Source of the DNA: Armillaria gallica | Taxonomy: Eukaryota; Basidiomycota; Agaricomycetes; Agaricales; Physalacriaceae | Direction: 5' to 3' | NCBI GenBank assembly: GCA_037576215.1 | Contig: JBANDB010000021.1 | Span: 310,001-374,000, forward strand | DNA length: 64,000 nucleotides | Shown: in pieces, positions 47,251-59,849 of the stretch | How the letters are laid out: every line of letters starts with the position of its first letter | How positions within the stretch are numbered: position 1 is the first letter of the stretch | The notes under the pieces: model-generated | The model's input: the letters and a program-made list of their open reading frames with translations, nothing else | Databases searched by the model: none | What the model was told of the DNA's origin: nothing | Translations under genes and position numbers: made by a program

Positions 47251-48020
47251 CTACAGCTCCTCCATCGCATCGTCAGCATACCCCAAGAGGAACTCCATGT
47301 GGCAAATTCCTTCCTCAATATCCATCGCATCCTCATCAAGCTCACCATTGATTTTGGTGTGGCCTGTAAGAGTTGTTGAGCCCCAAATGAACCATCTGAT
47401 ATGCCAAGATACATGCCTTCACCCAAGGTGGCCCCATGATCTTCATCATTGCTCATCAGCTCAAATGGGAAATCCATGGTCCCCAGAGATTGAGGGGGGC
47501 CATACGAGTGCAGCACAGTGCAGGAGAGATTCTCAGCAGCATTGCAGAGCTGGAAGTTTGTGTCCACAGTGTGGGCCAGTGAGAGAGCCTGTTCATCCAT
47601 GTGGTCTCATCACTCCTGGAGATGGATGAGATGCACTTTGTCATTCTCAACAAAGGGTCACATGTGGAATGAACTCACAGCCTTGGTGATGGAAGGCCAC
47701 ATCCAATGCTCCCAATCGAGCATCTTCAGTAGGTCCTAAGAAAGTAAGGAAGATAAACAATCTGCCTTCAGATACTATACAATGTTCCATACCTTCTCTC
47801 AAGCCACTTGAGCCACCTCACAATCCAACCCGGTGAGAGTGTTGTCCAAATGGAACAACATGAACCACTCAGCAAAGAATTTTGCCAGAAAAGCTGTGAC
47901 AGCTGCAGGCCTGGCCTTTTTCACCTTGTGGTAGAACACAGCATTTTTGCATAGGTGAGCATGTTGTTCAGGGGTATATGCAGGCCCCTGTGGCTGTATG
48001 ATTGCAATCAGTGCTGTCAT
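47251..48020 (-). pseudogene. Gene Z, unrecognised spliced gene with premature stops
   Basis: The first visible exon starts near 48,020 (possibly after a TGCAG acceptor) with YTPEQHAHLCKNAVFYHKV and AEWFMLFHLDNTLTGLD. A 57-nt intron (GTATGG to TTTCTTAG, about 47,737-47,793) joins EK to DLLKMLDWEHWMWPS. A second intron of about 63 nt (GTGAAGG to CTTACAG) joins GATLG to HTKINGELDEDAMDIEEGI, ending at a stop at 47,251. The spliced frame holds three or four TGA codons. No family recognised; the introns argue for a real gene, not a random frame. Confidence 0.5.
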
Positions 48021-49465
48021 ACTGCAGAAACAATTAAATGATCAAACCTTTGTCATTTTGAGTGTCATTGCAATGGTATTATTGGAAAATAAAAAATCTG
48101 GTCTTGCCAAGTTGGCCAGACAGCATGAGAACCAACTGTACAGTTCATTGTGGCTGATGCCAAATTGCCATTATTGCCAAGTTGCTTTTTAAGCACAGTC
48201 CTTGTAGTCTTCGAGGCAAGTTGCATCACATGGAGATAGAAGTCATAATATATTCAACAATAAATACATATAAAATCATTCCACTGGCAGAGCAGCAATG
48301 AGATCTCCCAATGATGTGAACTCTTCATCTGGATCCTCTGCCTCCCTGGGGATGTCCTCTGCATTGGCAACATACCCCACCCCAGCATCAGGATCCTGGC
48401 CCCATTCTGAACCCCACATGCCACATTGGGTAGGGTTGATAATGGCATCCCATGACTGATCATAGCCCCAGCCAGGAGGGGAGGGAGTTTGAGGAGGACC
48501 AATGGGCTCCCAGCCTCTGGGGGTGGCCTCCCAGTCCACCGACAGTGCATCACGGCACAGAATCCACATCAATGGCACATAGAATTGTTTCACCAGGGGG
48601 GGCAGACCACTGTCTTCTTGCTCTTCTCTATCCTCACTAGCCCCAGTCATGCCAGCAATCCTATCCACAATCTCAAAGGTGCTGGTCTGAGGTCTGGTGA
48701 AGTGAATCCTACATGCTGCCGCCTTGACAATGTCCTGATCCAAACAGCGGAGGACGTCATGCACATACTGTTTGATTTGTCAGTATCATCACAAATGCCA
48801 ACAGAAACACCATACCTGCACAACATCATGGTGTCGCTCTCCTGCAACCAGATCAGGGTGATCAATCTCCAAATCATCAGTTAGGAGACAAGTGAAGATG
48901 CACCTATTGGTGACATGTTTCTGCATATATGACCCGAGACACTGTTGAAACCAGGCCAATGCAGGAGAGGAGTAAATCTAGGAATGCATCAGATTTCATT
49001 AAGTTTATGATGGGATTTGAGATGTACCTCATCAGGGTTGAGCATGATCTTGATCAGTCTGGAGCTCAGAGATTTGGCAGATTTTTTTAGTGGTGGTATT
49101 ATGATGAGCTGCCAGTTTATGAGGCCTGGAATACTAGGCCAAACTGTACAGTTCTTAGTCACCCTTTCCCATGATAGATCAAAAAATATTTTGATTGTGA
49201 TATACTACATATGATGTCATTCAGATGTGCAAATACATTAAGGTACCTTTGCACCACAATTGTTTAAGTGCATCATTTCCAAGCATAGCAGCACACAAGA
49301 GGTCCTTCAACAATACTACAATCTTTCGAACCTCCTGCCTGGCTTTCTCCAGAGCAGCCCAACACAGTGTACAACCTTCCTTGGAGTATATCCAAGATGC
49401 CTGATGGCTATAACACTGATATAGAATATTGAAGGGCCATAGAGCCTCATTGATAGTGCTGCTTG

Positions 49466-49673
49466 TGTTGAAGGAAGAGAATGACATGCACCAGTAGTCT
49501 ATCGCTTACATAATATTTGACTTTTTCCCCTGAAGTAGATGTTGCAATTCCTTAGCAATTGACCGTCTACTTCAGGTATGTACTATCTGTATACCTACAA
49601 TATCCTTAGCAATTGACCATCTACTTCAGCTCCTTACCATTCCATTCAGTCCCTGCATAGCCTGTCTGCAACA
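49466..49673 (+). repeat. Copia C 5' LTR (208 bp)
   Basis: Carries a 54-bp segment absent from the 3' LTR. It contains a second copy of a 26-bp piece (CCTTAGCAATTGACC then TCTACTTCAG). Also contains an inverted pair, CTGAAGTAGA and TCTACTTCAG. Confidence 0.9.
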
Positions 49674-49686
49674 GATTATGGGCCTC

Positions 49687-52600
49687 ATGCCTTGAACAGT
49701 TACTCCGAGTTTACCCACATCTTGCTCCATCAACTCTTTTCCGGCACCTTCACTGCCCAACATCAAAATAGGATTTGATCCTGAGAAAAAAGGCTTCACT
49801 AATCTATCAGCCAACAATTATGGCATTTGGGCTCCTGCTATGGAGTCCCTGCTCAAAACCCACAAGCTCTGGATGGTGACTGGAGGTTTCTCATGCAAGC
49901 CTGACTTCGTCGATGCTGACAACCCGACTAAGGAGGAGAAGAGGGAGTGGTGAGATTGGATGGAAGAAATGGGGACTGCCACCGGGATGATCTTCCTGTG
50001 CCTGGATGACACTCAGAAGATCAATGTTGAAGATTATCACAGGCATGATGATCCAGTGGGCATGTGGACCAGCCTGAAGGCCCTGCACTATCAGAAAACC
50101 ATGACAACTTGCTTCACAGCCTACGATACATTCTTTTCCATTCGCAAGGACCCTGACAAATCACTTTCAGCACTCCATGCTCGAGTCATCAAAATCATGG
50201 CAGATGTCTGTTCGCTCTGCTCCTCCAACTTCAATCTCTCAAAGCTGGATGAGGAGCTCCAGATTATGGCCCTTATTCGTGCTCTTCTGACACCTGAGTA
50301 CATCACCTTTGTTGACAGCATTTTCCTCAATGTCGAAAAACTCACTCTCACAGGCCTTTGTGACCTCTTCCATATGCAGAAAAACAAGGAGCAGCTCTAC
50401 TCTGACCCAACATCCTCTCTATCTCTCTGTGCACATGCTACTCACACCACTGCAACTGCGAATGCTGCTACCAAACTGTTTTGTGGCTGGTGCACATGCA
50501 AGGGCCATGGTGAAAATGAGTGTGAGTCCAAGAAGCATTCTCAGTGTCGTGACCGTGAATGAGCTACAAACAACACCTCATGTTTTTATCACAAAGGCAA
50601 CCATGAGGAGAAGGGAGATTCAAAAGAGGGAACCACATCACAGGTGAACTCAGTGAAGGAGGAGAAGGCAAGCTGTGTTGTTATTGACTGCTCTTCTCCT
50701 GCAATCTCTAATTGGAACACAGATACAGGTGCTTCTCACTCAATGACACCCAATCGTGACTGGTTTAAGATTTATTCACCGCATATAATTCCCATTCGCC
50801 TTGCCAATGACATGATCATCTATTCAGAGGGTATTAGATCAGTAGTTATCGAACCAGAGATTGAGGGGGAGAAGATGGACCCGGTTGAGATCTCTGATGT
50901 TCTGCATGTACCTGCTCTGCACAATAATTTGCTTTCTCCATTCTCTCTTGCACATGAGAAACATTTCAAGATTATCATTGACGGTTCAACTGTTTCCTTC
51001 AATCACGATGATAAGACATGGTTCATGGTGATTGTAAATAAGGACAATGTGGGATATGTCAATGCAACCACACAATCATTTCCATCCTCACTCTCTCCCC
51101 TTCACTGCAATCCACTCAGTACATGTTCCATGGATGATTCACTCTGGCACCAACGTCTCTGTCACTGCTCCTTAGACATTGTCAGGAGTATGCACTCAAA
51201 GAAACTTGTCACAGGCATGACAAAGATCAACAATGATAGTCCTCCTGATCCCATATGTGTCCCATGTCTTGGTGGCAAGCAGCATCACCATGATATCCCT
51301 TGCACAACCAGCTCACCTCCTCCTAAAGAAATCCTTGAAGTTGTCTACAGTGATGTTAAAGGACCAATGCCTGTAGCAACACCTGAAGGTTACTGCTATT
51401 TTGTCACATTCATCTGCACCAAAACTGACTACTGGGCAACAGCATGCCTTGGGAAGAAGAGTGATACTTTCCTGGCCTTCAAGGTGTTCAAAGCTCAAGC
51501 TGAACGTGAGCATCCTAGCCTCCACATCATTGAGTTTCAGGAGGACAAGGGGGGAGAATATATGAGTACAGAGTTCATCAAGTTTTGTGCTGAGCATGGG
51601 ATTCGATGTCGTCATACAGAGCCAGATGAGCCTTACCAGAATTTCCAAGCAGAACGTGCTAATCACACAATCTCAGAGGAAGCAAATGCCATTCTTATTG
51701 AATCCAAGCTACCTGCTATTTTTTGAGGACATGCTGTCCATTTCTTTGTACATGTCCGCAATCACTGCCCTACTCATGCACTTCCTGACTCAACACCCTA
51801 TATTAAATATGACCACCACCATTGGCTGCCTGATATTGCTCATTTTCAGGTATTTGGCTGTCTTGCATATGTGCTAGTGTGAAAGAAGAAATGACAAGTG
51901 TTTGAACCACATACACAGAAATGCATACTTGTTGGCTATCCTGAAGGCACCAAGGCCTGGCAATTCTGGAATCCTACTACATGTCGCTTCCTTGTGTCGA
52001 GCCATATTGTATTTGATAAATGTGTTCTCCCAGGCAATACTCAGAACATTGTTAGCCCTTTTGGATATTCCTTGGCTTCACATGCATCTGATCCAAATCC
52101 AGCATCTACTGAGGATATTGAGCTCCACTATGAGCCTTGTTGAGGGGGAGAAGCTAAAGATAACAATGAGTCTACTCTTCCTCCATCTGCACATCCTTCT
52201 GAACCAGCATCTCCACCAGTATCGGTGCCAGATCTACCTGAGGTCTCATCACCTCCTCCATCACCACTCACTCCTCTTCCAATGTCATCACCTCCATCAC
52301 CCTCCATTGAACCTCAGCATGCCCAGCCACTACCTCTTCCTTGTGCAAAATTTGAACCACAGTATGACCACAAGGGACTCATAATTCCTGAACCAAACAC
52401 TGGTCATGGTTGTCAAAATTGAAATGCATCACAGCCTAAGCACCACATACCTGACAAGTCACCCTCAAATGTTTCCATCACTGAACCCAATGATTCTACA
52501 AATATTGAACATGGTGACCATACTGGCATTGATGATGATGATATTGCTGCAGGAATGTCCTTTGTATTAGAGGCACCAACATATACTTCCACATCTGAGG

Positions 52601-54189
52601 CATTGGAGTATGCTTTCCAGTCAGCTCTCCAAGCTGCTATGAAAGTGACAACAGTTGATGATGAGCCAAAGAGCCTAGCTGAGGCATTATCCCAACCAAA
52701 GGATGAAGCCAATAAGTGGTATCAAGCTGCACTTCAGGAACTAGCAGCACTACAAGAGAGTGGTGTCTTTGAGCTGGTAAAATTACCACCTGGAAAGCAT
52801 GCAATTGGTGGTCGATGGGTCTTCAAGGTGAAGCAGAATGCAGATGGATCAATTGAACGCTATAAAGCATGCTATGTTGCCAAAGACTACTCTCAGCGCC
52901 CAGGTTTCAACTTCACTGAGACCTTCTCACCTACTCCCAAGTGGGCAGCTATTCGCACTGTTTTGGCAATTGCTGCTATTGAGGATTTGGAGCTATGGAG
53001 TGTTGATGTCTCATCAGCTTTCTTGAATGGAGATCTGGATGAAGAAGTTTACATAGCAGAGCCAGAAGGATTCTAAACTAAAGACAAGTCCTATGCACTA
53101 CAACTTCTCAAGTCTATCTATGGGCTCAAGCAAGCAGGCTGACAGTGGCATCAGAAGCTTCACAGTGTCCTGACATCCATAGGCTTTGATTGAGTGCAAT
53201 GTGAGCACAGCATTTGGGTGTACAAACATGGCGAGGATCAAATCATTGTCCCTGTCTTTGTTGATGACATGACAATTGCAGCCAAGCCTTTGGAGTCAGT
53301 ACAGAGGGTGATCTCTGATCTCAAGGAGCATTTCAAGCTTCATGACTTGGGTCTAACATCATATCTGCTAGAAGTTGAGATCCAACGTGATCAGTTAAGC
53401 CAAACCCTCACTCTCAATCAGTGCCAGTATATTCTCAATATTTTGGAATGGGCTGGCATGTCTGATTGCAATCCTGTAACAACTCCACTTGATCCACATG
53501 TCAAGCTTTCAACCTCTATGTCACCATCAACACCAGAAGAATGGGACAAGATGAGGACTATACTATACATTCACATCCTTGGAGCTGTTGCTTACCTTGC
53601 CATTGCCACACATCCTGACATTGCATTTGCTGTCAGTGTCTTATCTCAATTCAGCAAAAATCCTGGAGTCCAATATTGGGAAGCTCTGAAACGTGTCCTC
53701 AGATACTTTAAAGGTACTCTTGATCTCAAAATCACCTACTCTCCAACAAGTTCTGGCACCAATGAACTCTTTACTACCTACTCTGATGCAGACCATGGAG
53801 GAAACCCAGATAATAGTCGATCAACCTCAGGATTCATTGTGAAGATTGGAACTGGTGCTGTTAGCTGGCTCAGCTGCTTACAAGCATTTGTTACACTGTC
53901 CACTACAGAAGCAGAGTATATGTCAGCAGTATCTGCCGGTCAAGAGATTTTATGGCTCAGAAACTTATTTGAGGAGTTTGGGTGCAAGCATACTGGCCCA
54001 TCCACACTTCATATTGACAACCAATCTGCATTATCAGTCATGCACAATCCTGACCACCATGGTCATGTCAAGCACCTTGACCTGCACTTCTACTGGCTTT
54101 GTGATGAAGTTGAACATGGCCAAATTCAGGTTGAACACTTGTGTACAGATGAGATGCCAGCAGATATCCTTACAAAAGCACTTAAGTGA
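49687..54189 (+). pseudogene. Copia C gag-pol polyprotein gene
   Basis: One frame throughout. ATG at 49,687 with TGA as codon 3. Gag: LSANNYGIWAPAMESLLKTH (about 49,805) and knuckle CGWCTCKGHGENEC (about 50,485). Protease: NTDTGASHSM (about 50,720). Integrase: HQRLCHCSLD to CVPC zinc site (51,150-51,270), YSDVKGP (Asp), FQEDKGGEY (Asp) and AERANHTISEEA (Glu). RT: GGRWVFKVKQNADG, WSVDVSSAFLNGDLDEEVY (about 53,010), YGLKQAG and VPVFVDDMTIAA (YxDD-type box intact, about 53,255). RNase H: YSDADHGGNPDNSRSTSGF and LSTTEAEYMSAV, with HIDNQSAL. Stops (e.g. 50,560, 51,724, 53,074 and near 53,143) interrupt it; no frameshift. Confidence 0.92.
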
Positions 54190-54238
54190 GACAAACTTGA
54201 GCATATGCTTAACTTACTGGGCTTGTGTCAAGGGGGAG

Positions 54239-54392
54239 TGTTGAAGGAAGAGAATGACATGCACCAGTAGTCTATCACTTACATAATGTTTGACTTTTTC
54301 CCCTGAAGTAGACATCGCAATTCCTTAACAATTGACTGTCTACTTCAGCTCCTTACCATTCCATTCAGTCCCTGCATAGCCTGTCTGCAACA
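54239..54392 (+). repeat. Copia C 3' LTR (154 bp)
   Basis: Same ends as the 5' LTR but 54 bp shorter. Several transitions separate the two copies (e.g. GATGTTGC against GACATCGC). Confidence 0.9.
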
Positions 54393-54819
54393 GCTCGAGT
54401 CCCCATTGCCTGGGTATATGGCCTGGGCATAGACACCAGCGACAAAAGCTGTGGCCATCTGGTTGTTGAGCAGAGCATTGAGATGAGTGTTGATGTCAGC
54501 AGTGGGATCATCTTTGGCATCCACAGAGGAAATGTTAGCACTATACAAATGCTATTAAATATATCATCAATGAAAATTTCTTTTGTGACACACTTTGAAT
54601 CAGATTCCCCCCCATGGTGTCTGACATGTTTGACCTTTGACCAAATTTTTTTGGAATATGATCAAGCTTCATTATTGTGCTCATGATAGCTTTGCTGGAC
54701 CTTTCTACAGATATAGTCATGGTGCCTAGGTGTCCACAACTCAGGGTTAGACAAAGAATGGAAGTATGCAAAGACTGCCGCTCACCAATTGTAATAAGCT
54801 TGTTGATTTTGAGCATGGC

Positions 54820-55160
54820 TGTTAGGAATAGAGCACGAGAGATATCAATCTGTAAGATAAATATACTCAGAGTGCACTCAGGAATTAGAGAACATATCTG
54901 AATTCACCTGTAAGATAAATATACTACAGGTACAATAAGTAAAGTACGAGAACAAGTAAATAAATGAATGCTCACCTCAGAGTGCACTCAGGAATTAGAG
55001 AACACATCTGAGGTGCAGAATGCAAACTACGAGGTATATATCTAAAGCATTTGACAGTCTGAATGTAAGTAGGTAAAAAATAGAAAGAAGACAGTGTAAA
55101 TACTACTAAGTCTATGGGTATATATGAGCCCAATTACAGGGCATACTTGCCTCTTCAACA
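54820..55160 (-). repeat. Copia D 3' LTR (341 bp)
   Basis: Contains the duplicated block AGAGTGCACTCAGGAATTAG and TGTAAGATAAATATACT (each twice). TATATATACC near the promoter side on the minus strand. Confidence 0.92.
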
Positions 55161-55167
55161 CTCCCCC

Positions 55168-57117
55168 TCAAGTCACATGTAGACCCAATTCTACTGCAAA
55201 ATGCTTCGCCTTCATGCTTGACAAAGGCTTGGTCAAGGTATTGGCTACCATGTCTTCAGCAGGGTAGTAAATCAAGCAAATTGAGCTGTTGTTGATGACC
55301 CAGCATATGAAATGGTAGCAGATGTCAATGTGCTTTGTATAAGCATGGTACTGATGCTCCTTGGCAAGCACCATTGCTGATTGGTTATCAGAGAAAAGCG
55401 TGGTGGGACCATTAAGCAAAGAGCCAAAAACTTCAGAGATGAGAGAATGGAGCCAAAGGCCCTCCTTGGCAGCATGAGTAGCAGCCATGTACTCCCTCTC
55501 AGTGGTGGACAAGACCACGAGCTCTTGCTGCTTTGATGACCACAAGACTGCACCACTATTGATGAGGTAAGCGAACCCTGAGATTGTGTGGCATTCCTCT
55601 TCCTGACTCCCATCTGCATCCACCCATCCTGCCAGCTCCTTCTCCTCCTCTCCAATCACAAGTCTCCAGTCAGCTGTCCCTTTGAGATAATGGAAAACTC
55701 GTTTTACTGCCTCCCAATGTGCTGGTCCAGGATTTTTCAAAAACTTTGATAGTTTTGTCACAGCAAAAGTGATATCTGGCTGAGTTCCTTGCACAGCATA
55801 CATCAATGACTCCATGGCTTCAGCATATGGAACATTTTGCATATGGCCGATTTCCTTGAGGGTAGTAGGTGATTGGGCACTAGAGAGGTTCGTGTTGGGG
55901 TCCATGGGTGTGGAGAGGGATTTCAACTCATCTATGTTGAAATGGCAGAGCATTGACTTGATGTAGGACTTTTGGGAGAAGGCAATGGTGCATCATTCTC
56001 TGTCCCTGATGATTTCAATGCCTAAGAGCCAATGGATAGGCCCCATATCAATGACTTTGACATGTGAACCAATACTCCGCTTGACTTTGGCCATTAACTC
56101 CAATGTCGTAGCAACAATGGTACAATCATCAATGTGCATGGCTATAATGATCAAGGACTCCCCTTCACGCCAATAGAACATGGCCTGGTCAACATCACAC
56201 CATTTCAAGCCCAACGTCTCACTGCAAATTTTCATGAAGGCCTGGTACCAATGTCAACCACTCTGCTTCAAGCCATAGATCATTTTCTGCAGATGAAGGA
56301 CTTTTCCAGTAGCATTTGGGAGGGGAAAGCTGGGAGGCTGGTGCATGTAGATCTTCTCATTGTCATTGAGCTTGCCATTTAGGTATGCACTTTTAATATC
56401 AATCTGATGAATTTCGAGATCGAGTTGTGCAGTGAGTGCGAAGATGGTATGAATGGATGCAAGCTTTGTGACCAGTGCGTATGTGTCGAAGTAATCAATT
56501 CCCTCAACCTGTGAAAATCCTTGAGCCACCAAATGAGCCTTGTATCATGCAACCCTGCCCAACGCATCCTTCTTCAAATGGAACACCCACTTTGAGCTAA
56601 CAACATTAACACCCTCCAGTTTCTCCACAACTTCCCAAGTCCCAGCTTCAACGAGACTGTGAATCTCTTTCTGAATGGCTTTCTGCCAGCTCTCCCACTC
56701 TGGACGATGCTTCGCCTCAGCCAACAACAGAGGATCAAGGCCTTCTGCAACACTTGTATCAACAGCTAACACATACTTGACCTCGCCATCACTGGCCAAG
56801 CCTGGCATAGACTCGGGGGTCAGAGTGGGCTGTCAAGGATGTGTCTCGTGGACTTTGTATTGCATAGGATGACTGGCTCGACTAGGATTTGCATGCATAG
56901 GGACCTTGGCCTTGGGCTGAGTGGACTCAGATGAGGATTCGGACATCATGGGAGAGGATGGATCAGAGGACGAAGACAAAGTATGAGATGGCAGCAATGG
57001 AACATGGGTCAGAGAGGGTGCTTGAGGTACACTCGAAATATTGGGGGGCTTGCTGTTAGTACTAACACTTTGCTCCCCCTCAAGGTCACCAGTATTTCCG
57101 TCAATCATTACCATCAC
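55168..57117 (-). pseudogene. Copia D reverse transcriptase and RNase H
   Basis: Minus strand, same frame as its gag. RT: WQKAIQKEIHSLVEAGTWE and VSSKWVFHLKKDALG (56,720-56,560), YKAHLVAQGFSQVEG, IHQIDIKSAYLNGKLND (about 56,370), MIYGLKQSG, and IAMHIDDCTIVA (about 56,130). RNase H: GWVDADGSQEEECHTISGFA and VVLSTTEREYMAATHAAKE (55,620-55,470), with FSDNQSAMVLA. The stops are TGA where relatives have Arg (AxYKAH, QSGxHWYQ, DRExCTI). 57,117-56,833 is the low-complexity linker. Confidence 0.9.
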
Positions 57118-57378
57118 TTCTGGCTTCTGAAAGACAATACCTCACTCAACTGTAACACACCGCTCATTTGGCCGATACACCCATGCCCCCTGGCTCTCGT
57201 CATCAACACCAATCCACCATACCATCTTTGCATGAGAATCAAGCTTCAATTGCCCTTTTGACATGGGCTGGTGCATGTAACAAATTGTGCCCCACTCATG
57301 AAGATCTGAGAGGTTCAGTTTTTGATTTCTCGCTAGCTCATAAGGTGTTTTTCCCTCTGGTATGGTGCATGTTGATGA

Positions 57379-58350
57379 TCAGTTCTTCAGCCAGATGGTG
57401 TGACATATGGCTTTGGCCCACAAAAATTTAGGGAGTCCACTGGCATGAAACATGGCATGGGTTTTCTCCAGAACAACCTCATTGAGGCGTTTAGAAACCC
57501 TGTTCTCTTCTGGTGTGTCATGTACCATGAGCTTATGTTCAGTATCCTGACTTTCGAGGTAACTGAAAAATTCCTTGCTCAGGTACTTGCCTCCATGATC
57601 ACAATGAAAACACTTGACAGTCACAGCCCCAAATTGAACCTTCAGCCATTCCACAATTTTCTTATACATGCTGAAGACCTCTGACTTCTTGTGCAAGAAA
57701 TAAACTCAGGTGAGGCAGAAGTAATTGTCAGTGAAGCTGATGAAATACTTATGGGTGAGGGATTCAACTTGGGAAGGTCCCCACACATCAGAGTGGATCA
57801 TTTCTCTAATGGCAGTGGCTTGTGGACCTTGATGGACTTTAGGCACAGACTGATGTTTCATTTTTGTGTAGACGTATGATTCGCAGAAGAATGGTTTGCC
57901 AGAAGAGGTGGACTCCAGTTGAAGACCAGTAACCAAGCCTTGGGAAAGCAGGTGCTTGGCAGCAGAAAGTGAGAGATGGCTCATCCTCCAGTGGAGCTCA
58001 TCCTCAGTCACAACAGTAGGCAATGCTGCATTTGCTGTCCCGTTGACATCGTCATGGATAACCCTATACAGACCCTTCCCAGAGCGGGTGATGGAACCGA
58101 TTTGATTACCATTAGGATCAACAACTTGACACTGCCCTCCACCAAAGGACAACATGTATCCAGCCTGATCAAGAGGACCAACCGAAATGAGGGTATAACC
58201 AATCTTGGGAGAGTAGAGGGCCTCAGTAAGCCATAATTCCAATGACCCATCTCCATTAGGCACCTCCACCAACACATCCCCCTGCCCAACAGCACTGAAT
58301 GTCTGCTTGTTGGCAGCTTTAAAAGTCTTCAGCAGGATCTCTTGGTACAT
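57379..58350 (-). pseudogene. Copia D integrase
   Basis: GAG-pre-integrase region with LHWRMSHLSLSAAKHLL (about 57,985) and core with IHSDVWGPSQ (first Asp, about 57,790). The second Asp lies in HCDHGGKYLSKEF (about 57,575). The catalytic Glu position in the usual AERLN context reads SKRLNEVVLEK, a Glu-to-Lys change (G to A), so the enzyme is probably dead. The zinc site is also damaged (ESYVY for ESCVY). It connects in frame through a TGA at 57,703-57,705. Confidence 0.87.
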
Positions 58351-58362
58351 CTCAAACTGATC

Positions 58363-59772
58363 TCAAAAAGGCATGAGATGTTGACTGCATCCAGAGTCAT
58401 ATAATTCTGCACGAATCGAAAAATCCAAACCTGTTGATGAACCTGTAGCACAGGCCTCCTCCTCATCAATATCGGAATCTTCATCATCATTTGCCTCATC
58501 TTCACTATTGGAAACACTTTCGAGGTTGGGCAAATCGGAGCACTCAGAATCGGAATCAAAAAATCCATCCAACTCACTCCCATCATCCTCATCATCACTA
58601 TTGGTGAGGAGATCAGGTAGGGAGTCAGCATCGCTCTCCTCAGAAGCAGACACTAACTCTAACACAGGGATATCATCTCATGAATTGTCGAACAATGATC
58701 TAACATCAAAGATCGTGCCAACTCCTGGTTGCAAGTCAAGAGTCTCAGGCATCAACAAAACTTCGATGGCAGCCCATACACCATCATCATCTTCCACAGC
58801 ATTCACGGATCCAGAAGAGCTAGCTGACTTCCCCTTATCAGCTCCTTCCTTGGACTGCTTTGGGCTTGGGCATTTTGACTGAACATGCCCATGCCCTCCA
58901 CAATTCCAACAAACTCCTTTCGGATGCTTCTCCCAGTTCACCTTTCCCTTCTTCTGATTGCCATTTTTCTGCCAGGCTGATAGCACAACACCAGAATCTT
59001 CTTTGGGCTTCAAAGACTTCTTGGTAAGCTGAACTTGGTCGTATTCTGTTTCCACGAGCTGCATGATGTAGCTAGGATAAAGAGTCACGGTGCTGGCTGC
59101 AGCTGAAGATGAGGTGACAGTAATAACTGCACTCAAGCTTGAGCCAGGACCAGCAGAGATGGATGACATGGTGGCAGTGGCAGTAGCTGCAGCCTTCATG
59201 GCCACTACAGCTGCATTCACAGAGTCACTAATGGTGGACAGATAGCGCTAGTAGTAGGGAGGGAGAGAACCAATGATTCGGGTAGCATATTGGTCAGGAG
59301 TGAGAACAACGCCAACACCAATTAGCTCCTCATACTTGAGTCAAAGAGTGTTCAGGTGGGTATGGACATTCCCATTGTCTGCACATTTCAAGCTGTCGAA
59401 CTGACATTGCATATCAGCAATGATGTGGCTGCTGAGAGCAGTATATTTGCTGCTCAGCATGGCCCACATTTGCGATACAGTGGCAAGTCAGAGGAGCTTG
59501 GTGAGTGTTAAATCTTCGAGCTTCTGTGCAAGGTAATGACAGGCTTCCCTCTCCCATTTCTTCCATTTCTTCAGCGCTGTCAAAGCAGCAGCATCACCGG
59601 TTGGAGGAGGATTCACATGAGAGGGTGATGACCTATCAAAGTGGCCCCAAGCACCTTTTGACTTGATGCTGATCTCTAAATGGTAACAGAAAATGAGCCA
59701 GTTGCTTCTGTCAACAGTGAGTTTTGGGACATTTGAGAGCACAGTGAAGTCGGCAGTGAGAGTGGTAGACAT
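58363..59772 (-). pseudogene. Copia D gag and protease
   Basis: The likely start is the ATG at 59,772 (MSTTLTADFTVLSNVPKLTV), not the earlier one in the leader. Gag has WLIFCYHLEISIKSKGAW and ends with the knuckle CWNCGGHGHVQSKC (about 58,900). An acidic spacer follows (58,660-58,440), and the protease motif is ELYDSGCSQHLMPF (about 58,400). Stops lie at 59,488-59,490, near 59,340 and 59,249, and at 58,678-58,680 and 58,363-58,365; TGA for CGA explains the best-resolved ones. Confidence 0.87.
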
Positions 59773-59849
59773 GGTGGGGAATACAAGAGGATTTACAGAG
59801 GATAGCAGCAGCAGGTAGTACACAGGGTGAGACATGGGACCCAGTAACC

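Larger units (their letters stand above)
49466..54392 (+). mobile_element. Copia C, plus-strand LTR retrotransposon
   Basis: The LTRs begin TGTTGAAGGAAG and end CTGCAACA: left 49,466-49,673 (208 bp), right 54,239-54,392 (154 bp). Flanking pentamers are GCTTG and GCTCG, a TSD with one transition. Internal order is gag, protease, integrase, RT, RNase H, as in Copia/Pseudoviridae. The polypurine tract CAAGGGGGAG is at 54,228-54,238. Inserted in gene Y. Confidence 0.92.

Noticed and set aside
6211..59835. TGA reassigned to an amino acid (variant genetic code or selenocysteine)
   Set aside because: The TGA positions correspond to conserved Arg in several unrelated families and coexist with TAA and TAG stops. 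Mutation of CGA explains them better than recoding.
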